NCBI GenBank assembly: GCA_023436715.1
Contig: JAEZIJ010000242.1
Span: 96,947-160,946, forward strand
Reading direction: 5' to 3'
Length of the DNA stretch: 64,000 nt
Source of the DNA: Acidobacteriota bacterium
GTDB taxonomy: Bacteria > Acidobacteriota > Terriglobia > Bryobacterales > Bryobacteraceae
Part shown: in pieces, positions 44,749 through 53,252 of the stretch
How positions within the stretch are numbered: position 1 is the first letter of the stretch
Layout: every line of letters starts with the position of its first letter
Translations under genes and position numbers: made by a program
Notes under the pieces: model-generated
Database searches by the model: none
What the model saw: the letters and a program-made list of their open reading frames with translations, nothing else
What the model was told of the DNA's origin: nothing

Positions 44749-45324
44749 TCAGGTCCTGCCGGAGCCCTTGGCCCGGTCCATGTATTTCAGATTCGCTACA
44801 TCGAGGCGAATGAGGTCGCCCTTTTTGATGAATTGGGGAACCATGACTTCGAGATGATTCTCGAGCGTTGCCGGCTTCCATACGCTGTCCACCTGCTGGT
44901 GAACCGGCGGCGCGGTCTCGACGACGCGCACTTCGAGCACGTCGGGGAAGGCGACCGACACAGGGTTGCCTTCAATAATTTCCACTGCGACGCGCATCTC
45001 CGGCCGAAGCAGCACGGCCTGCTCCCCAATCGCGGATCGCGGGATCGCGATCTGATCGAACGTTTCGGGGTCCATGAAGTAGCACAACTCGGCTTCCTCG
45101 TAGAGGTAATCCATCGGCTGCCGGGATACCTCCAGATCCTCGAGCTTGAGGTCGGCGCGAAAGCTGTGCTCCCAGAGAGTTCCGGTCGAGAGGCTCTTCA
45201 GGCGGGCGTGCATCACGCCCCCCATCTTCCCCTGCCCCGGATGGTATTCAGCGGCTATCACTTTATACGGCTGGCCTTCAAAGCGGACGGCCATGCCAGC
45301 GCGCAATTGCGATGCAGTGACCAT
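44749..45324 (-). CDS. efp: Elongation factor P (variant loop)
   Basis: EF-P stimulates peptide-bond formation at polyproline stalls. The 191-residue, three-domain layout is normal: KOW-like N-domain, central OB domain with LCYFMDPETFDQI, and C-terminal OB domain with ETAPP and ENHLEVMVPQFIKKGD. The P-site loop reads HPGQGKMGGVMHARL. Compared with the usual PGKGxAFVRxKL it is two residues longer, with the modified-Lys position replaced by Gln31 and Lys33 next to it. The end of the protein has extra AKGSGRT. Confidence 0.93.
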   Translation of the reverse strand: MVTASQLRAGMAVRFEGQPYKVIAAEYHPGQGKMGGVMHARLKSLSTGTLWEHSFRADLKLEDLEVSRQPMDYLYEEAELCYFMDPETFDQIAIPRSAIGEQAVLLRPEMRVAVEIIEGNPVSVAFPDVLEVRVVETAPPVHQQVDSVWKPATLENHLEVMVPQFIKKGDLIRLDVANLKYMDRAKGSGRT

Positions 45325-45664
45325 CGTTCCTCAACGCTCCGGACTCTAGGATACAACTGAAAGCCCCCGTGGCACAGGCCTCCTGGCCCGGCCGGGAGGC
45401 CTGTGCGATTCTCTTTCCAGCCGTCCGGGAACCCCACCTTCCCTCCTCGTGTCTTAATCCTGCAACGCGCGCGGCTGCATCGTGCGGCTCGAGATCCAGC
45501 GAGGAGAGGCGCAGCACGAGGTCACGCTGGAACTGCCGGGACACGGGCCTTCGCAGGGAAGGCAAACGCTCGGTTTTCGAGAAACTTTCACGGATATGCC
45601 CAACCGGGACGGTGACCGAGCTGCTGTTTATATGGTAATGTGTGAAAAGATCGCAGGTGGACCT
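45325..45664. other. 340-base gap between efp and the RloA gene
   Basis: Contains copy 4 of the dispersed palindrome (45369-45406) and then an open frame from a GTG at 45482 that reads RLEIQRGEAQHEVTLEL and runs in frame into the RloA gene. The opening is like the start of a biotin/lipoyl carrier-type protein, but the match is short and may be chance. The A/T content rises from about 45600, marking the edge of the RloAB module. Confidence 0.4.
45369..45406. repeat. Dispersed palindrome, copy 4 (extended)
   Basis: gtggcacaggcctcctggcccggccgggaggcctgtgc is the longest copy. gcacaggcctcc pairs with ggaggcctgtgc around a gggccggcc-type core. It lies 44 bases upstream of the efp start on the opposite strand. 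Confidence 0.85.
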
Positions 45665-47014
45665 ATGATCGTGTCATTTTCGGTAGCCAATTTCCGTTCC
45701 TTCAAAACGGAGCAGACAATTTCTCTCGTCGCAAACAACAAACTCCCAAAGCATGACGAGCATCTGGCGCCGATACCGAACTCCAGGGAAAAGGTTTTGC
45801 GGACCGCCGTCCTGTACGGCGCGAACGGAGCAGGCAAGTCGAACCTTTTTAGGGCGCTCAGGTATGTCGAATCCGTCGCCCTGACGCCGCGCGAACGGAA
45901 TACCGGAACCGCGCGTGAACCGTTCAGATTGGGCAACTCGACTAACCAACCCTCCAGTTTCTGTCTTCAGTTCATTGCCGAGGGCAAACTTTACGAGTTC
46001 GGGTTTGAAATTGACGATGAACGGATCCTTAAGGAGTGGCTGTTTCACATTCAAGGCGGCCGGCACCGATCGGTTTACGAGCGCATCACGAGTGGAGACG
46101 GAGACGTTAAGATCGAGGCTCCTGGTTTCAAGGAGCCCAAATTGGCTGCCCTCGCCACTGTGGGTGGACCGCAGAATCAGTCGTTCCTTGCGACCGTCAA
46201 TGCAACGCTGGACGCATCCGACTGCGGGCCAGATCTCAGCGTTGTGCTCGGGTGGTTTGGACGGTCTCTGCAATTGATCGCTCCTGATGAGTCCTTCGTA
46301 CCGCTAGTGCACTTACTTAGCAAGGATTCCGAATTCCTGACATTCGCAGGTGAATTCTTGAAGGCTGCATCGACCGGAGTCGATCATCTTGAGATTCTGA
46401 AGAAGGCACTCTCCGAAGACGAGTTGCGGGCACTGTTGCCACCCCACGTAGTCAGGGGAGTTCTCAGGGACGCGAAAGAGGGCCCCGGGGTCTTTCGAAT
46501 TGACGAGGGAATCGAATTGGTCGTAGAGCGCCAGGGTAAAAACAGCTTGTACCAGATCCAGGCTGCACACGAGCATCAGCCCGGCAAGACAGTGCGGCTG
46601 GACTTGAACGATGAGTCGGATGGGACCCGGCGCCTTCTAAATCTGGTTCCTGCGTTGCATCAATTGCGAGCAACAGGCGCCGTCTTTTTCATAGATGAGA
46701 TAGATCGCAGTCTGCACCCAATGCTTGTCCGGCAATTTCTGGAGTTCTTCGTGCGGTCCTGCCCTGGCGGCCACGGGCAGGTTATAGTCACAACCCATGA
46801 GTCGAGTCTGCTAGATCAGGACCTACTGCGTCGTGATGAAATATGGTTTGCCGAAAAGGACCAGCAGGCTGGCACCAACCTCTATTCGCTCATGGATTTT
46901 AAGGTTCGTAACGATCTCGACCTCCGGAAGCACTATTTTCAAGGCCGGTTCGGAGCTGTGCCGTTCCTGGGCGACCTTGACAACTTGCTGCCGGAAAAGG
47001 GCAACTGCCCATGA
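45665..47014 (+). CDS. AAA/ABC-class ATPase of the RloA type (probable phage-defence protein)
   Basis: 449 residues of SMC/ABC-type ATPase (AAA_15/AAA_21). It opens IVSFSVANFRSFKTEQTISLVA. Walker A is GANGAGKS (52-59), the signature-like region is NDESDGTRRLLNLVPAL, Walker B is FFIDEIDRSLHP (Asp344/Glu345), and the switch His is in IVTTHESSLLD. Such proteins partner a RloB/TOPRIM-like effector, as in AbiL and by analogy PARIS systems. ATG 45665 has aggtgg before it; ATG 45632 in the same frame is possible. It overlaps RloB by ATGA and is visibly A/T-richer than its neighbours. Confidence 0.85.
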   Translation: MIVSFSVANFRSFKTEQTISLVANNKLPKHDEHLAPIPNSREKVLRTAVLYGANGAGKSNLFRALRYVESVALTPRERNTGTAREPFRLGNSTNQPSSFCLQFIAEGKLYEFGFEIDDERILKEWLFHIQGGRHRSVYERITSGDGDVKIEAPGFKEPKLAALATVGGPQNQSFLATVNATLDASDCGPDLSVVLGWFGRSLQLIAPDESFVPLVHLLSKDSEFLTFAGEFLKAASTGVDHLEILKKALSEDELRALLPPHVVRGVLRDAKEGPGVFRIDEGIELVVERQGKNSLYQIQAAHEHQPGKTVRLDLNDESDGTRRLLNLVPALHQLRATGAVFFIDEIDRSLHPMLVRQFLEFFVRSCPGGHGQVIVTTHESSLLDQDLLRRDEIWFAEKDQQAGTNLYSLMDFKVRNDLDLRKHYFQGRFGAVPFLGDLDNLLPEKGNCP

Positions 47015-47691
47015 GCCTTGTAGGACGCAAACCGCGGCCACTCTCACGGGGCATCGGCTCTTTCCGTGATGACCGGCTGTTCATCATCGCGTGTGATGAC
47101 ACATACGCGCCGAAACAGTATTTCAATTTCTTCAAGATCTCTCGGGTCCAGATACACGTCGTAGAGACGACGGATGGAACGTCGGCCGCGCCTCAAGTTC
47201 TGGAGCGGCTACTGGAGGTCGACCACGAGGAGGATGACGAGCTTTGGATGCTGCTCGACGTGGATCATTGCGGCCAGGGTCGCCACCTTCAGTCCTTCAT
47301 GTACGCGATTGCAGATGCAAAGCGGAAAGGCGTGAATGTCGCGCTGAGCAAGCCATGTTTTGAGCTCTGGTTGCTGCTGCACCACATCGATGAGTCGCAG
47401 GCCGGGAAGCTCGGAAATGCGAAGGATGTTGAACGTGCCCTGCGAAAGTCCCTCGGTGAGTACAACAAGACGAGGCTAAAACAAGAGCACTTCCCGCTCG
47501 CATCCGTTTGCGAGGCGTACAAAAGGGCCGCCAACCTTGACAGGGCTGTCAAAGGCGGCGACATCCCTGCCTCCAACACGACACGCGTTTACAAGATCTG
47601 GAAGTCAATTGTGGATAAGGCACTGCCGTCGCAGTTACCGGAAGAGATTCTGGCGGTCCTGGCTCCGAGTTCCCCACCACTGCTATCCTGA
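47011..47691 (+). CDS. RloB/AbiLii-family protein (TOPRIM-like effector)
   Basis: 226 residues. A basic N-terminus precedes FIIACDDTYAPKQYFNFF, corresponding to the (I/V)CEGxxTExxYF element of RloB proteins, and LWMLLDVDHCGQG with the paired Asp83/Asp85. Then SKPCFELWLLLHH, which is strongly conserved in the family, and a C-terminal helical region with NTTRVYKIW. The leading Glu of the TOPRIM-like motif is Asp here. Established knowledge: the Pfam RloB family includes AbiLii, needed for AbiL abortive infection. The pairing with an ATPase gene, 4-base overlap and composition support an acquired defence module. Confidence 0.82.
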   Translation: MSLVGRKPRPLSRGIGSFRDDRLFIIACDDTYAPKQYFNFFKISRVQIHVVETTDGTSAAPQVLERLLEVDHEEDDELWMLLDVDHCGQGRHLQSFMYAIADAKRKGVNVALSKPCFELWLLLHHIDESQAGKLGNAKDVERALRKSLGEYNKTRLKQEHFPLASVCEAYKRAANLDRAVKGGDIPASNTTRVYKIWKSIVDKALPSQLPEEILAVLAPSSPPLLS

Positions 47692-47697
47692 CCCCAG

Positions 47698-48834
47698 GTG
47701 TTCCGCAATCTCAAACTGCTGTTCAGCCTATACCCGCGCCCCGCGGCCGCGATGAGCGCAATCCTCGACCAGGGCAGTCTCCTATTCGCCAGCATCGCCG
47801 CGCTCGCGGTCGGGTGGCTCCTGCCGTTTCGCTTCAGCTTCTACGTTCCGCTGCTGCTCCTTGCCGCCGTATACGTCCCCTCCACGGTGCTCGCGGCCAC
47901 CCTCTTCGGCCGGCTCGGCGCGTTCGGAACGGTCTTCGAGCGGGACTACTCCCCCCTGCTCACCTGCACGGCCATGGCGTGGACCGCATCGCAGATCCCG
48001 CTCATCATAGCCGCACGCCTGGTCCCGCCCGCCGCATTTCTCATCCTCGCGGCCCTGTCCTATGCGTGGTTCGCCCTCCTCATGTTCTTCGCCGTCCGTA
48101 CGGTCTTCGGCTCGGGAAACGGAGTCGCGGCGGCAGCGGTGGGCGTCTCCTGGCTTCCCCTCATCGCCGTAGCATTCCTCTGGGCGCCCTTGCAGTTCAT
48201 CCTCGGATGGCTGGCCTCGCCCTTCTTTCTGATCTTTGTTTTCTATTACTTAAGCTCCGAGTTCAGCCGGCTGGGCGCCGGCCTGCGCAGGCAGCAGTCG
48301 TTCCGCCGCATGCTGGACGCCGCCGCCGTGAACCCGCACGATGCCGATGCGCAGTACCAGCTCGGCCTGATCTACCTCCAACGCCGCCAGACCAGCGAGG
48401 CCATCCAGCGGCTCAGGAACGCAATCGCAATCGACCCCTCGTTGACCGACGCCCACTTCCAGTTGGGGCACATCGCGCGCGAGCAGGGCCGGCTCAACGA
48501 CGCGCTCCAGCACTTCCAGGCCGTCATCAGCCTGGACGAAAAGCACAGTCTCAATGAGATCCTCCGTGAGGTGGGCGCGCTCTACCTCACCGCCCGGCAG
48601 TTTGAGGACGCAAGGCGGGAACTCGAAACCTTCGTCGAACGCCGCCCTTACGATCCCGAGGGCCTCTTCTACTACGGCCAGGTGCTCGAAAACCTCGGGG
48701 ATCGGGCCGCCGCGCGCCGCGCCTACGCTCGTGCAGTCGAGGCCTCCCGCACCGCGCCCCGCTACCGGCGCCGGGAAACCGCTAAGTGGAGCCGCCTGGC
48801 GGACAAGCGGCTTCGCGGGATCGGCCGCCCCTAA
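47698..48834 (+). CDS. Membrane protein with Yip1-like and TPR regions
   Basis: 378 residues from a GTG start at 47698. Five or so hydrophobic helices (about 25-190) resemble the Yip1 fold. They are followed by three or more tetratricopeptide repeats (about 205-330; DAQYQLGLIYLQRRQTSEAIQRLRNAIAIDPS and repeats) and a basic tail. TPRs imply a protein-binding scaffold on the cytoplasmic side; no enzyme motif is seen. It directly follows the RloB stop by six bases but has the high-GC host composition. Confidence 0.78.
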   Translation: MFRNLKLLFSLYPRPAAAMSAILDQGSLLFASIAALAVGWLLPFRFSFYVPLLLLAAVYVPSTVLAATLFGRLGAFGTVFERDYSPLLTCTAMAWTASQIPLIIAARLVPPAAFLILAALSYAWFALLMFFAVRTVFGSGNGVAAAAVGVSWLPLIAVAFLWAPLQFILGWLASPFFLIFVFYYLSSEFSRLGAGLRRQQSFRRMLDAAAVNPHDADAQYQLGLIYLQRRQTSEAIQRLRNAIAIDPSLTDAHFQLGHIAREQGRLNDALQHFQAVISLDEKHSLNEILREVGALYLTARQFEDARRELETFVERRPYDPEGLFYYGQVLENLGDRAAARRAYARAVEASRTAPRYRRRETAKWSRLADKRLRGIGRP

Positions 48835-48959
48835 GTTCTTGAAAATCCGGCGCTCCGGCGTCCCCCAAGTCCTTCCACTACTTGAGAAGGAGCCCTTATT
48901 CTGATATCCTCTATCTTGGGTTTTTGAACCAAGAATCTTGCTTCCTTCCTGAGGTTCGC

Positions 48960-49706
48960 ATGTCGGGACATTCTAAATGGGCGACTATCAAACATAAAAA
49001 GGCCGCCCTGGACGCCAAGCGGGGAAAGAGTTTCACCCGCATCATCAAGGAAATTATGATTGCCGCCCGAAACGGCGGCGACCCGGACGCCAATCCGCGA
49101 CTGCGAACCGCTATCCTCGCGGCCAAAGCGGTCAGCATGCCGTCCGACAACATCAAGCGCGCCATCCAGCGCGGCACCGGCGAACTGGAGGGCGGCCAGA
49201 TCGAGGAGGTGCTGTTTGAAGGCTACGGGCCGGGCGGAGTAGCGGTGCTCGTGCACGTGGCTACGGACAACCGGAACCGCACCGTCAGCGAGATCCGCCA
49301 CCTGTTCTCGAAATTCGGCGGCAAACTCGGCGTGGAAGGCAGCGTCGCCCGCCTGTTCGAACGCAAGAGCCAGATCCTCATCCCGCAGGAGAGCGCCACC
49401 GAGGATAAGCTCATGGAAATCGTGCTCGATGCCGGCGCGGAAGACATCCGTAACGACGGCTCGCAGTGGGAGATCCTCTCCCCCACGGAAGCGCACGAAG
49501 CGGTGCTGACGGCCATTCAGAAGGCCGGCATCGAGACCAGTTCGGCCCAGGTGGCCATGATCCCGAATATCCTGGTGAAACTCGAGGGCAAGGAAGCCGG
49601 CACCATGCTGAAACTCGCCGAAGGCCTCGAAGAACACGACGACGTTCAGGACGTCTACGCCAACTTCGATATCGACGAGAGCGTCATGGAGACGCTGGCG
49701 CAATAA
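48960..49706 (+). CDS. yebC: YebC/PmpR/TACO1-family regulator
   Basis: 248 residues, beginning with the hallmark SGHSKWATIKHKKAALDAKRGK. It has NPRLRTAI, MPSDNIKRAIQRGTGE, EGYGPGGVAVLV and the GGKLGV..GSVA...F segments of the three-domain fold. Members act as transcription regulators and, in recent work, as ribosome-associated translation factors for proline-rich stretches. It is the first gene of a run with ruvC, a common arrangement. ATG 48960 begins the conserved part; the frame upstream is not conserved. Confidence 0.95.
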   Translation: MSGHSKWATIKHKKAALDAKRGKSFTRIIKEIMIAARNGGDPDANPRLRTAILAAKAVSMPSDNIKRAIQRGTGELEGGQIEEVLFEGYGPGGVAVLVHVATDNRNRTVSEIRHLFSKFGGKLGVEGSVARLFERKSQILIPQESATEDKLMEIVLDAGAEDIRNDGSQWEILSPTEAHEAVLTAIQKAGIETSSAQVAMIPNILVKLEGKEAGTMLKLAEGLEEHDDVQDVYANFDIDESVMETLAQ

Positions 49707-49718
49707 CGCCCGGCGGCC

Positions 49719-50222
49719 ATGCGCGTTCTGGGCATCGATTGCGGCACGGAACGCACGGGGTACGGCATCATCGAGAGCGACGGCCGGTCGCACCGGCTGA
49801 TAGTAGCCGGGGTGGTTCGGACTAGCGCGAAGGACCCGCTCGCGGTACGCCTGGCGCGGATCGCCGGCGAACTCAGGGAACTGATCCGGCAGCACGCGCC
49901 CGAAGCCGCGGCGGTCGAGGAAGTTTTCCACGCTGCGAACGCCAAGACGGCGCTGAAACTCGCTCACGTGAGGGGAGTCGCCCTGCTGACCATCGCGGAG
50001 GCGAGTCTGGAACTCGGGGAATACTCGGCGCTCGCGATCAAGACGAGCGTCGTCGGGTATGGGCGCGCGGAGAAGCAACAGGTGCAGATGATGGTTTGTT
50101 CCCTGCTTCAGCTCGATCGCATCATAGAGTCCGAGGACGCTTCCGACGCCTGTGCGGTAGCGATCTGCCACGCGACCCGCCGAGGCGCACGCAATGCCGA
50201 GGCTGTGAGGGTTCGCCGATGA
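49719..50222 (+). CDS. ruvC: Holliday junction resolvase RuvC
   Basis: 167 residues. RNase H-like fold with catalytic Asp7 (LGIDCGTERTGYGII), Glu67 (AAAVEEVFHAAN) and the C-terminal pair in ESEDASDACAVAICHA. The KTSVVGYGRAEKQQVQ segment is typical. Cuts four-way junctions during recombination repair. It lies 12 bases after yebC and overlaps the next gene by ATGA. ruvA/ruvB are not in the window. Confidence 0.95.
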   Translation: MRVLGIDCGTERTGYGIIESDGRSHRLIVAGVVRTSAKDPLAVRLARIAGELRELIRQHAPEAAAVEEVFHAANAKTALKLAHVRGVALLTIAEASLELGEYSALAIKTSVVGYGRAEKQQVQMMVCSLLQLDRIIESEDASDACAVAICHATRRGARNAEAVRVRR

Positions 50223-50839
50223 AAGCTCTGCTGCCCCTCGTAGCGGTTTCGATTCTGTCGGCCGCCGACCTCCCGAAAATCGTTTTCTCAAAATCGTTCC
50301 CGCGCAGCAGGCCCGAGTATTTTGCAATCGCCGTCGATAAGCAGGGCCGCGCCGAATACAAGGAAGCGGTCGATGACGAGAATCCGCTTGTCTTCAACCT
50401 CACCGAGAGGGAGACCGGGGAGATATTCGCCCTCGGCGAAAAGCTCGGCTATTTTTCCCGGCCGCTCGAATCGGGCTTGAAGGTGGCCATGACAGGCATC
50501 AAGACGTTCCGTTACGAGAACGGAGCCGAGAAGAAGGAAGTGAAATTCAACTTCTCGCAGGATGCCGAGGCGCAGAAACTGCTCGACTGGTTCGAGCGCA
50601 TCGCCGAGAGCGAGCAGCACTACATCAGCCTCGAGCGGGCGGCAAAGTTCGATAGACTCGGCGTCAATCAGGCGCTGCTCTATCTCCAGATTTCGCGGGA
50701 CCGCGGCCGGCTCGTCGCCCCCGAGCAGTTCCTTCCGCTGCTGGACCGCATCGCGAAAAACGAAACCTATATGCACATGGCGCGCGAGCGCGCCGCCAGC
50801 CTCGCCGACGGCATCCGCAATCCGGTGGCGCGGCAATGA
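50219..50839 (+). CDS. Secreted hypothetical protein
   Basis: 206 residues with a short signal peptide (MKALLPLVAVSILSAADLP). The remainder is soluble, beginning KIVFSKSFPRSRPEYFAIAVDKQGRAEYKEAVDDENP. No family recognised. ATGA overlaps on both sides place it in the yebC-ruvC-tpiA translational chain, between ruvC and a thioredoxin-like gene. Confidence 0.7.
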   Translation: MKALLPLVAVSILSAADLPKIVFSKSFPRSRPEYFAIAVDKQGRAEYKEAVDDENPLVFNLTERETGEIFALGEKLGYFSRPLESGLKVAMTGIKTFRYENGAEKKEVKFNFSQDAEAQKLLDWFERIAESEQHYISLERAAKFDRLGVNQALLYLQISRDRGRLVAPEQFLPLLDRIAKNETYMHMARERAASLADGIRNPVARQ

Positions 50840-52071
50840 GAGCCATCGCCCTCGCTTCGATCCTGTGCCTCGCCGCCCTTGCCGCGGATAACGAGGAGGA
50901 CCACCTCCAGCGGGCGCTGGCCGAAGCCGGTCCCAGCACCATCGACTTCATTCGCGCGCTCGAAAACCACCTGGCGAAATATCCGAAAACCGAGCGCCGC
51001 CCGGAGGTGGAGCGCGGTCTGGTCAAGGCCGCTCTCGAACTGAAGGACAACCGGCGCATCGCTCTTTACGGCGAACGCGTTCTTGAGCGGGAGCCAGATG
51101 ACTTGCAGCTTCTCGATCGCGTCGCGCGCGCCCTGCTTGTTACCGACGACAAACCCGCCGCCGAGCGCGCTCTCAAATACTCCAGGCGCCTGGAAGAGGA
51201 GTTCCGCAAGCTCGACCGGAAGGATCCCCCGAGTCGCATCGGCGCCGCGCGGTGGCGCGAGGAAATCGACCGCGGGCTCGCCAGGGCGCTCGTCCTTGAA
51301 TCGCGCGCCGCGGGCAATCTCGGCCGGATGAAAGAGGCCGTCGATCTGGCGCGCAAGAGTTACCACGCCTATCCGGGCGGCGAGGGCGCCCGCGAAATCG
51401 GCCGCTGGCTCTCGCGTTCCGGCCAGGCCGAAGAGGCCATCCGGCATTACGCCGACGCGTTCACCATCCCCGATTCGCGCACGCGCGATTCGGATCGCGC
51501 CGGCGACCGCCAGCGCATGGGCGAGTTGTACCGCAAGCTGAAAGGCTCCGAGGCCGGCCTCGGCGACATCATTCTGGAAGCCTACGACCGCACAACGGCG
51601 CTCGTTGCCGGGCGCGAGGCGAAACTGCGGGAACTCGATCCGAACGCCCAGCTTTCAAACCCTCTGGACTTCACGCTCTCGGGCCTCCAGGGCGACAAGC
51701 TCGCACTCACTTCGCTCAAGGGCAAGGTGCTGATTCTCGATTTCTGGGCCACCTGGTGCGGCCCCTGCCGCCTCCAGCACCCGCTTTACGAGAAGGTGAA
51801 GCAGACGTTTCGCGACCGGCCGGACGTCGTGTTCCTCTCCGTCAATACCGACGAGGACCGCTCGCTCGTGCCGGACTTCATCGCGGAGCACAAATGGGAT
51901 CGCAAGGTCTATTTCGAGGACGGCCTTTCCGCCGCGCTGCGCATAGACTCCATCCCCACCGCGATCCTCATCAATAAGCGAGGCGAGATCGAAAGCCGGA
52001 TGAGCTTCATTCCGGAACGCTTCGTGGACATGCTGACCGAACGGATTAAACAGGCGCTTAGCGGCGAATGA
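50836..52071 (+). CDS. Periplasmic thioredoxin-like (TlpA/ResA type) protein with helical repeat region
   Basis: 411 residues. Signal peptide (about 1-17), then a TPR-like helical region (about 25-245). A C-terminal thioredoxin fold (about 270-410) follows, with the redox pair in FWATWCGPCRLQHPL and cis-Pro in DSIPTAILI. Likely a periplasmic disulfide reductase acting on a partner bound by the helical part. Overlaps its neighbours by four bases on both sides. Confidence 0.87.
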   Translation: MRAIALASILCLAALAADNEEDHLQRALAEAGPSTIDFIRALENHLAKYPKTERRPEVERGLVKAALELKDNRRIALYGERVLEREPDDLQLLDRVARALLVTDDKPAAERALKYSRRLEEEFRKLDRKDPPSRIGAARWREEIDRGLARALVLESRAAGNLGRMKEAVDLARKSYHAYPGGEGAREIGRWLSRSGQAEEAIRHYADAFTIPDSRTRDSDRAGDRQRMGELYRKLKGSEAGLGDIILEAYDRTTALVAGREAKLRELDPNAQLSNPLDFTLSGLQGDKLALTSLKGKVLILDFWATWCGPCRLQHPLYEKVKQTFRDRPDVVFLSVNTDEDRSLVPDFIAEHKWDRKVYFEDGLSAALRIDSIPTAILINKRGEIESRMSFIPERFVDMLTERIKQALSGE

Positions 52072-53252
52072 GATTCCAGCGGATTCTACTCATCGTGCTC
52101 GACAGCGTGGGCGTCGGCGAGGCTGCGGACGCAGCCGATTACGGCGATGCGGGGAGCGACACGCTGGGCAACATCGCGCATCGGCTCAAGGGGACGCTTC
52201 GCCCGCTGCGGCTGCCGAACTTGTGCTCCCTCGGACTGGCAAACATCAGGACCTTCGCGGGTCTCGGCCCGGTCGAGGCGCCGCTGGGCTCGTATGGGCG
52301 ATGCGCGCCGGCCTCCCCCGGCAAGGATACGACCACCGGTCACTGGGAGATCGCGGGCGTTCACCTTCCCAAGCCGTTTCCCGTTTATCCACATGGGTTT
52401 CCGCCCGAGGTGACCGGCGAGTTCGAGCGCCAGGTGGGCCGCAAGTCGCTCGGAAACTACCCGGCCTCGGGGACCGAGATCATCAAGCAACTCGGCGAGG
52501 AGCACATGCGCACGGGCGCGCCGATCGTCTACACCTCAGCGGACAGCGTCTTTCAGGTGGCCGCGCACGAGGATATCATCCCGCTGCCCGAGCTGTACCG
52601 GATGTGTAAGATCGCGCGGGAGATCCTGCGCGGGCCGCACGAAGTGGGGCGCGTGATCGCGCGGCCGTTCGTGGGCAAACCCGGCGCCTTCCAGCGCGAC
52701 AACGCCAGCCGCCATGACTACGCAGTGCCACCGCCCCAGGGTATGCTGCTCGACCGCCTGGCCGAAGCCGGGGTGCCCGTCGTCGCGATCGGCAAGATTT
52801 CGGATATCTACCTCGGCCGCGGGGTAAGCCGCTCGATACCCATCGCGGGCAACGCCGATGGCATGGCCAAGATTCTGGGCGCCCTGGATGACACTTTTAA
52901 GGGCCTTATCTTCGTCAATCTGGTCGATTTTGACGCCTTATACGGGCACCGGAACGACGTCGAAGGCTACGCGGCGGCCCTGGAGGCGGTGGACGCCTGG
53001 GTACCGGAACTGCTCGGCCGCCTCCGCGAAGACGACCTCGCGATCTTCACCGCCGACCACGGCAACGACCCCACAACTCCATCGACCGACCACAGCCGCG
53101 AGTACGTGCCGCTGCTCGTTTACGGGCCGCGCGCGCGCGGCGGTTGCGACCTCGGCACACGCGCCACGTTCGCCGATATCGGCCGGACCGTGGCCCACAA
53201 TTTTGATGTTCAACTTGAGAAAGGAACTAGTTTTCTAGACGCAATCGTATGA
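52068..53252 (+). CDS. deoB: Phosphopentomutase
   Basis: 394 residues. Interconverts ribose/deoxyribose 1- and 5-phosphate in nucleoside salvage. Alkaline-phosphatase superfamily metal ligands are in VLDSVGVGEAADAADYGDAGSDTLGNI and TADHGNDPTTPSTDHSREYVPLLVYG. The phosphorylated Thr is in GKDTTTGHWEIAG. Standard length. Coupled by ATGA on both sides, before tpiA. Confidence 0.96.
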   Translation: MRFQRILLIVLDSVGVGEAADAADYGDAGSDTLGNIAHRLKGTLRPLRLPNLCSLGLANIRTFAGLGPVEAPLGSYGRCAPASPGKDTTTGHWEIAGVHLPKPFPVYPHGFPPEVTGEFERQVGRKSLGNYPASGTEIIKQLGEEHMRTGAPIVYTSADSVFQVAAHEDIIPLPELYRMCKIAREILRGPHEVGRVIARPFVGKPGAFQRDNASRHDYAVPPPQGMLLDRLAEAGVPVVAIGKISDIYLGRGVSRSIPIAGNADGMAKILGALDDTFKGLIFVNLVDFDALYGHRNDVEGYAAALEAVDAWVPELLGRLREDDLAIFTADHGNDPTTPSTDHSREYVPLLVYGPRARGGCDLGTRATFADIGRTVAHNFDVQLEKGTSFLDAIV

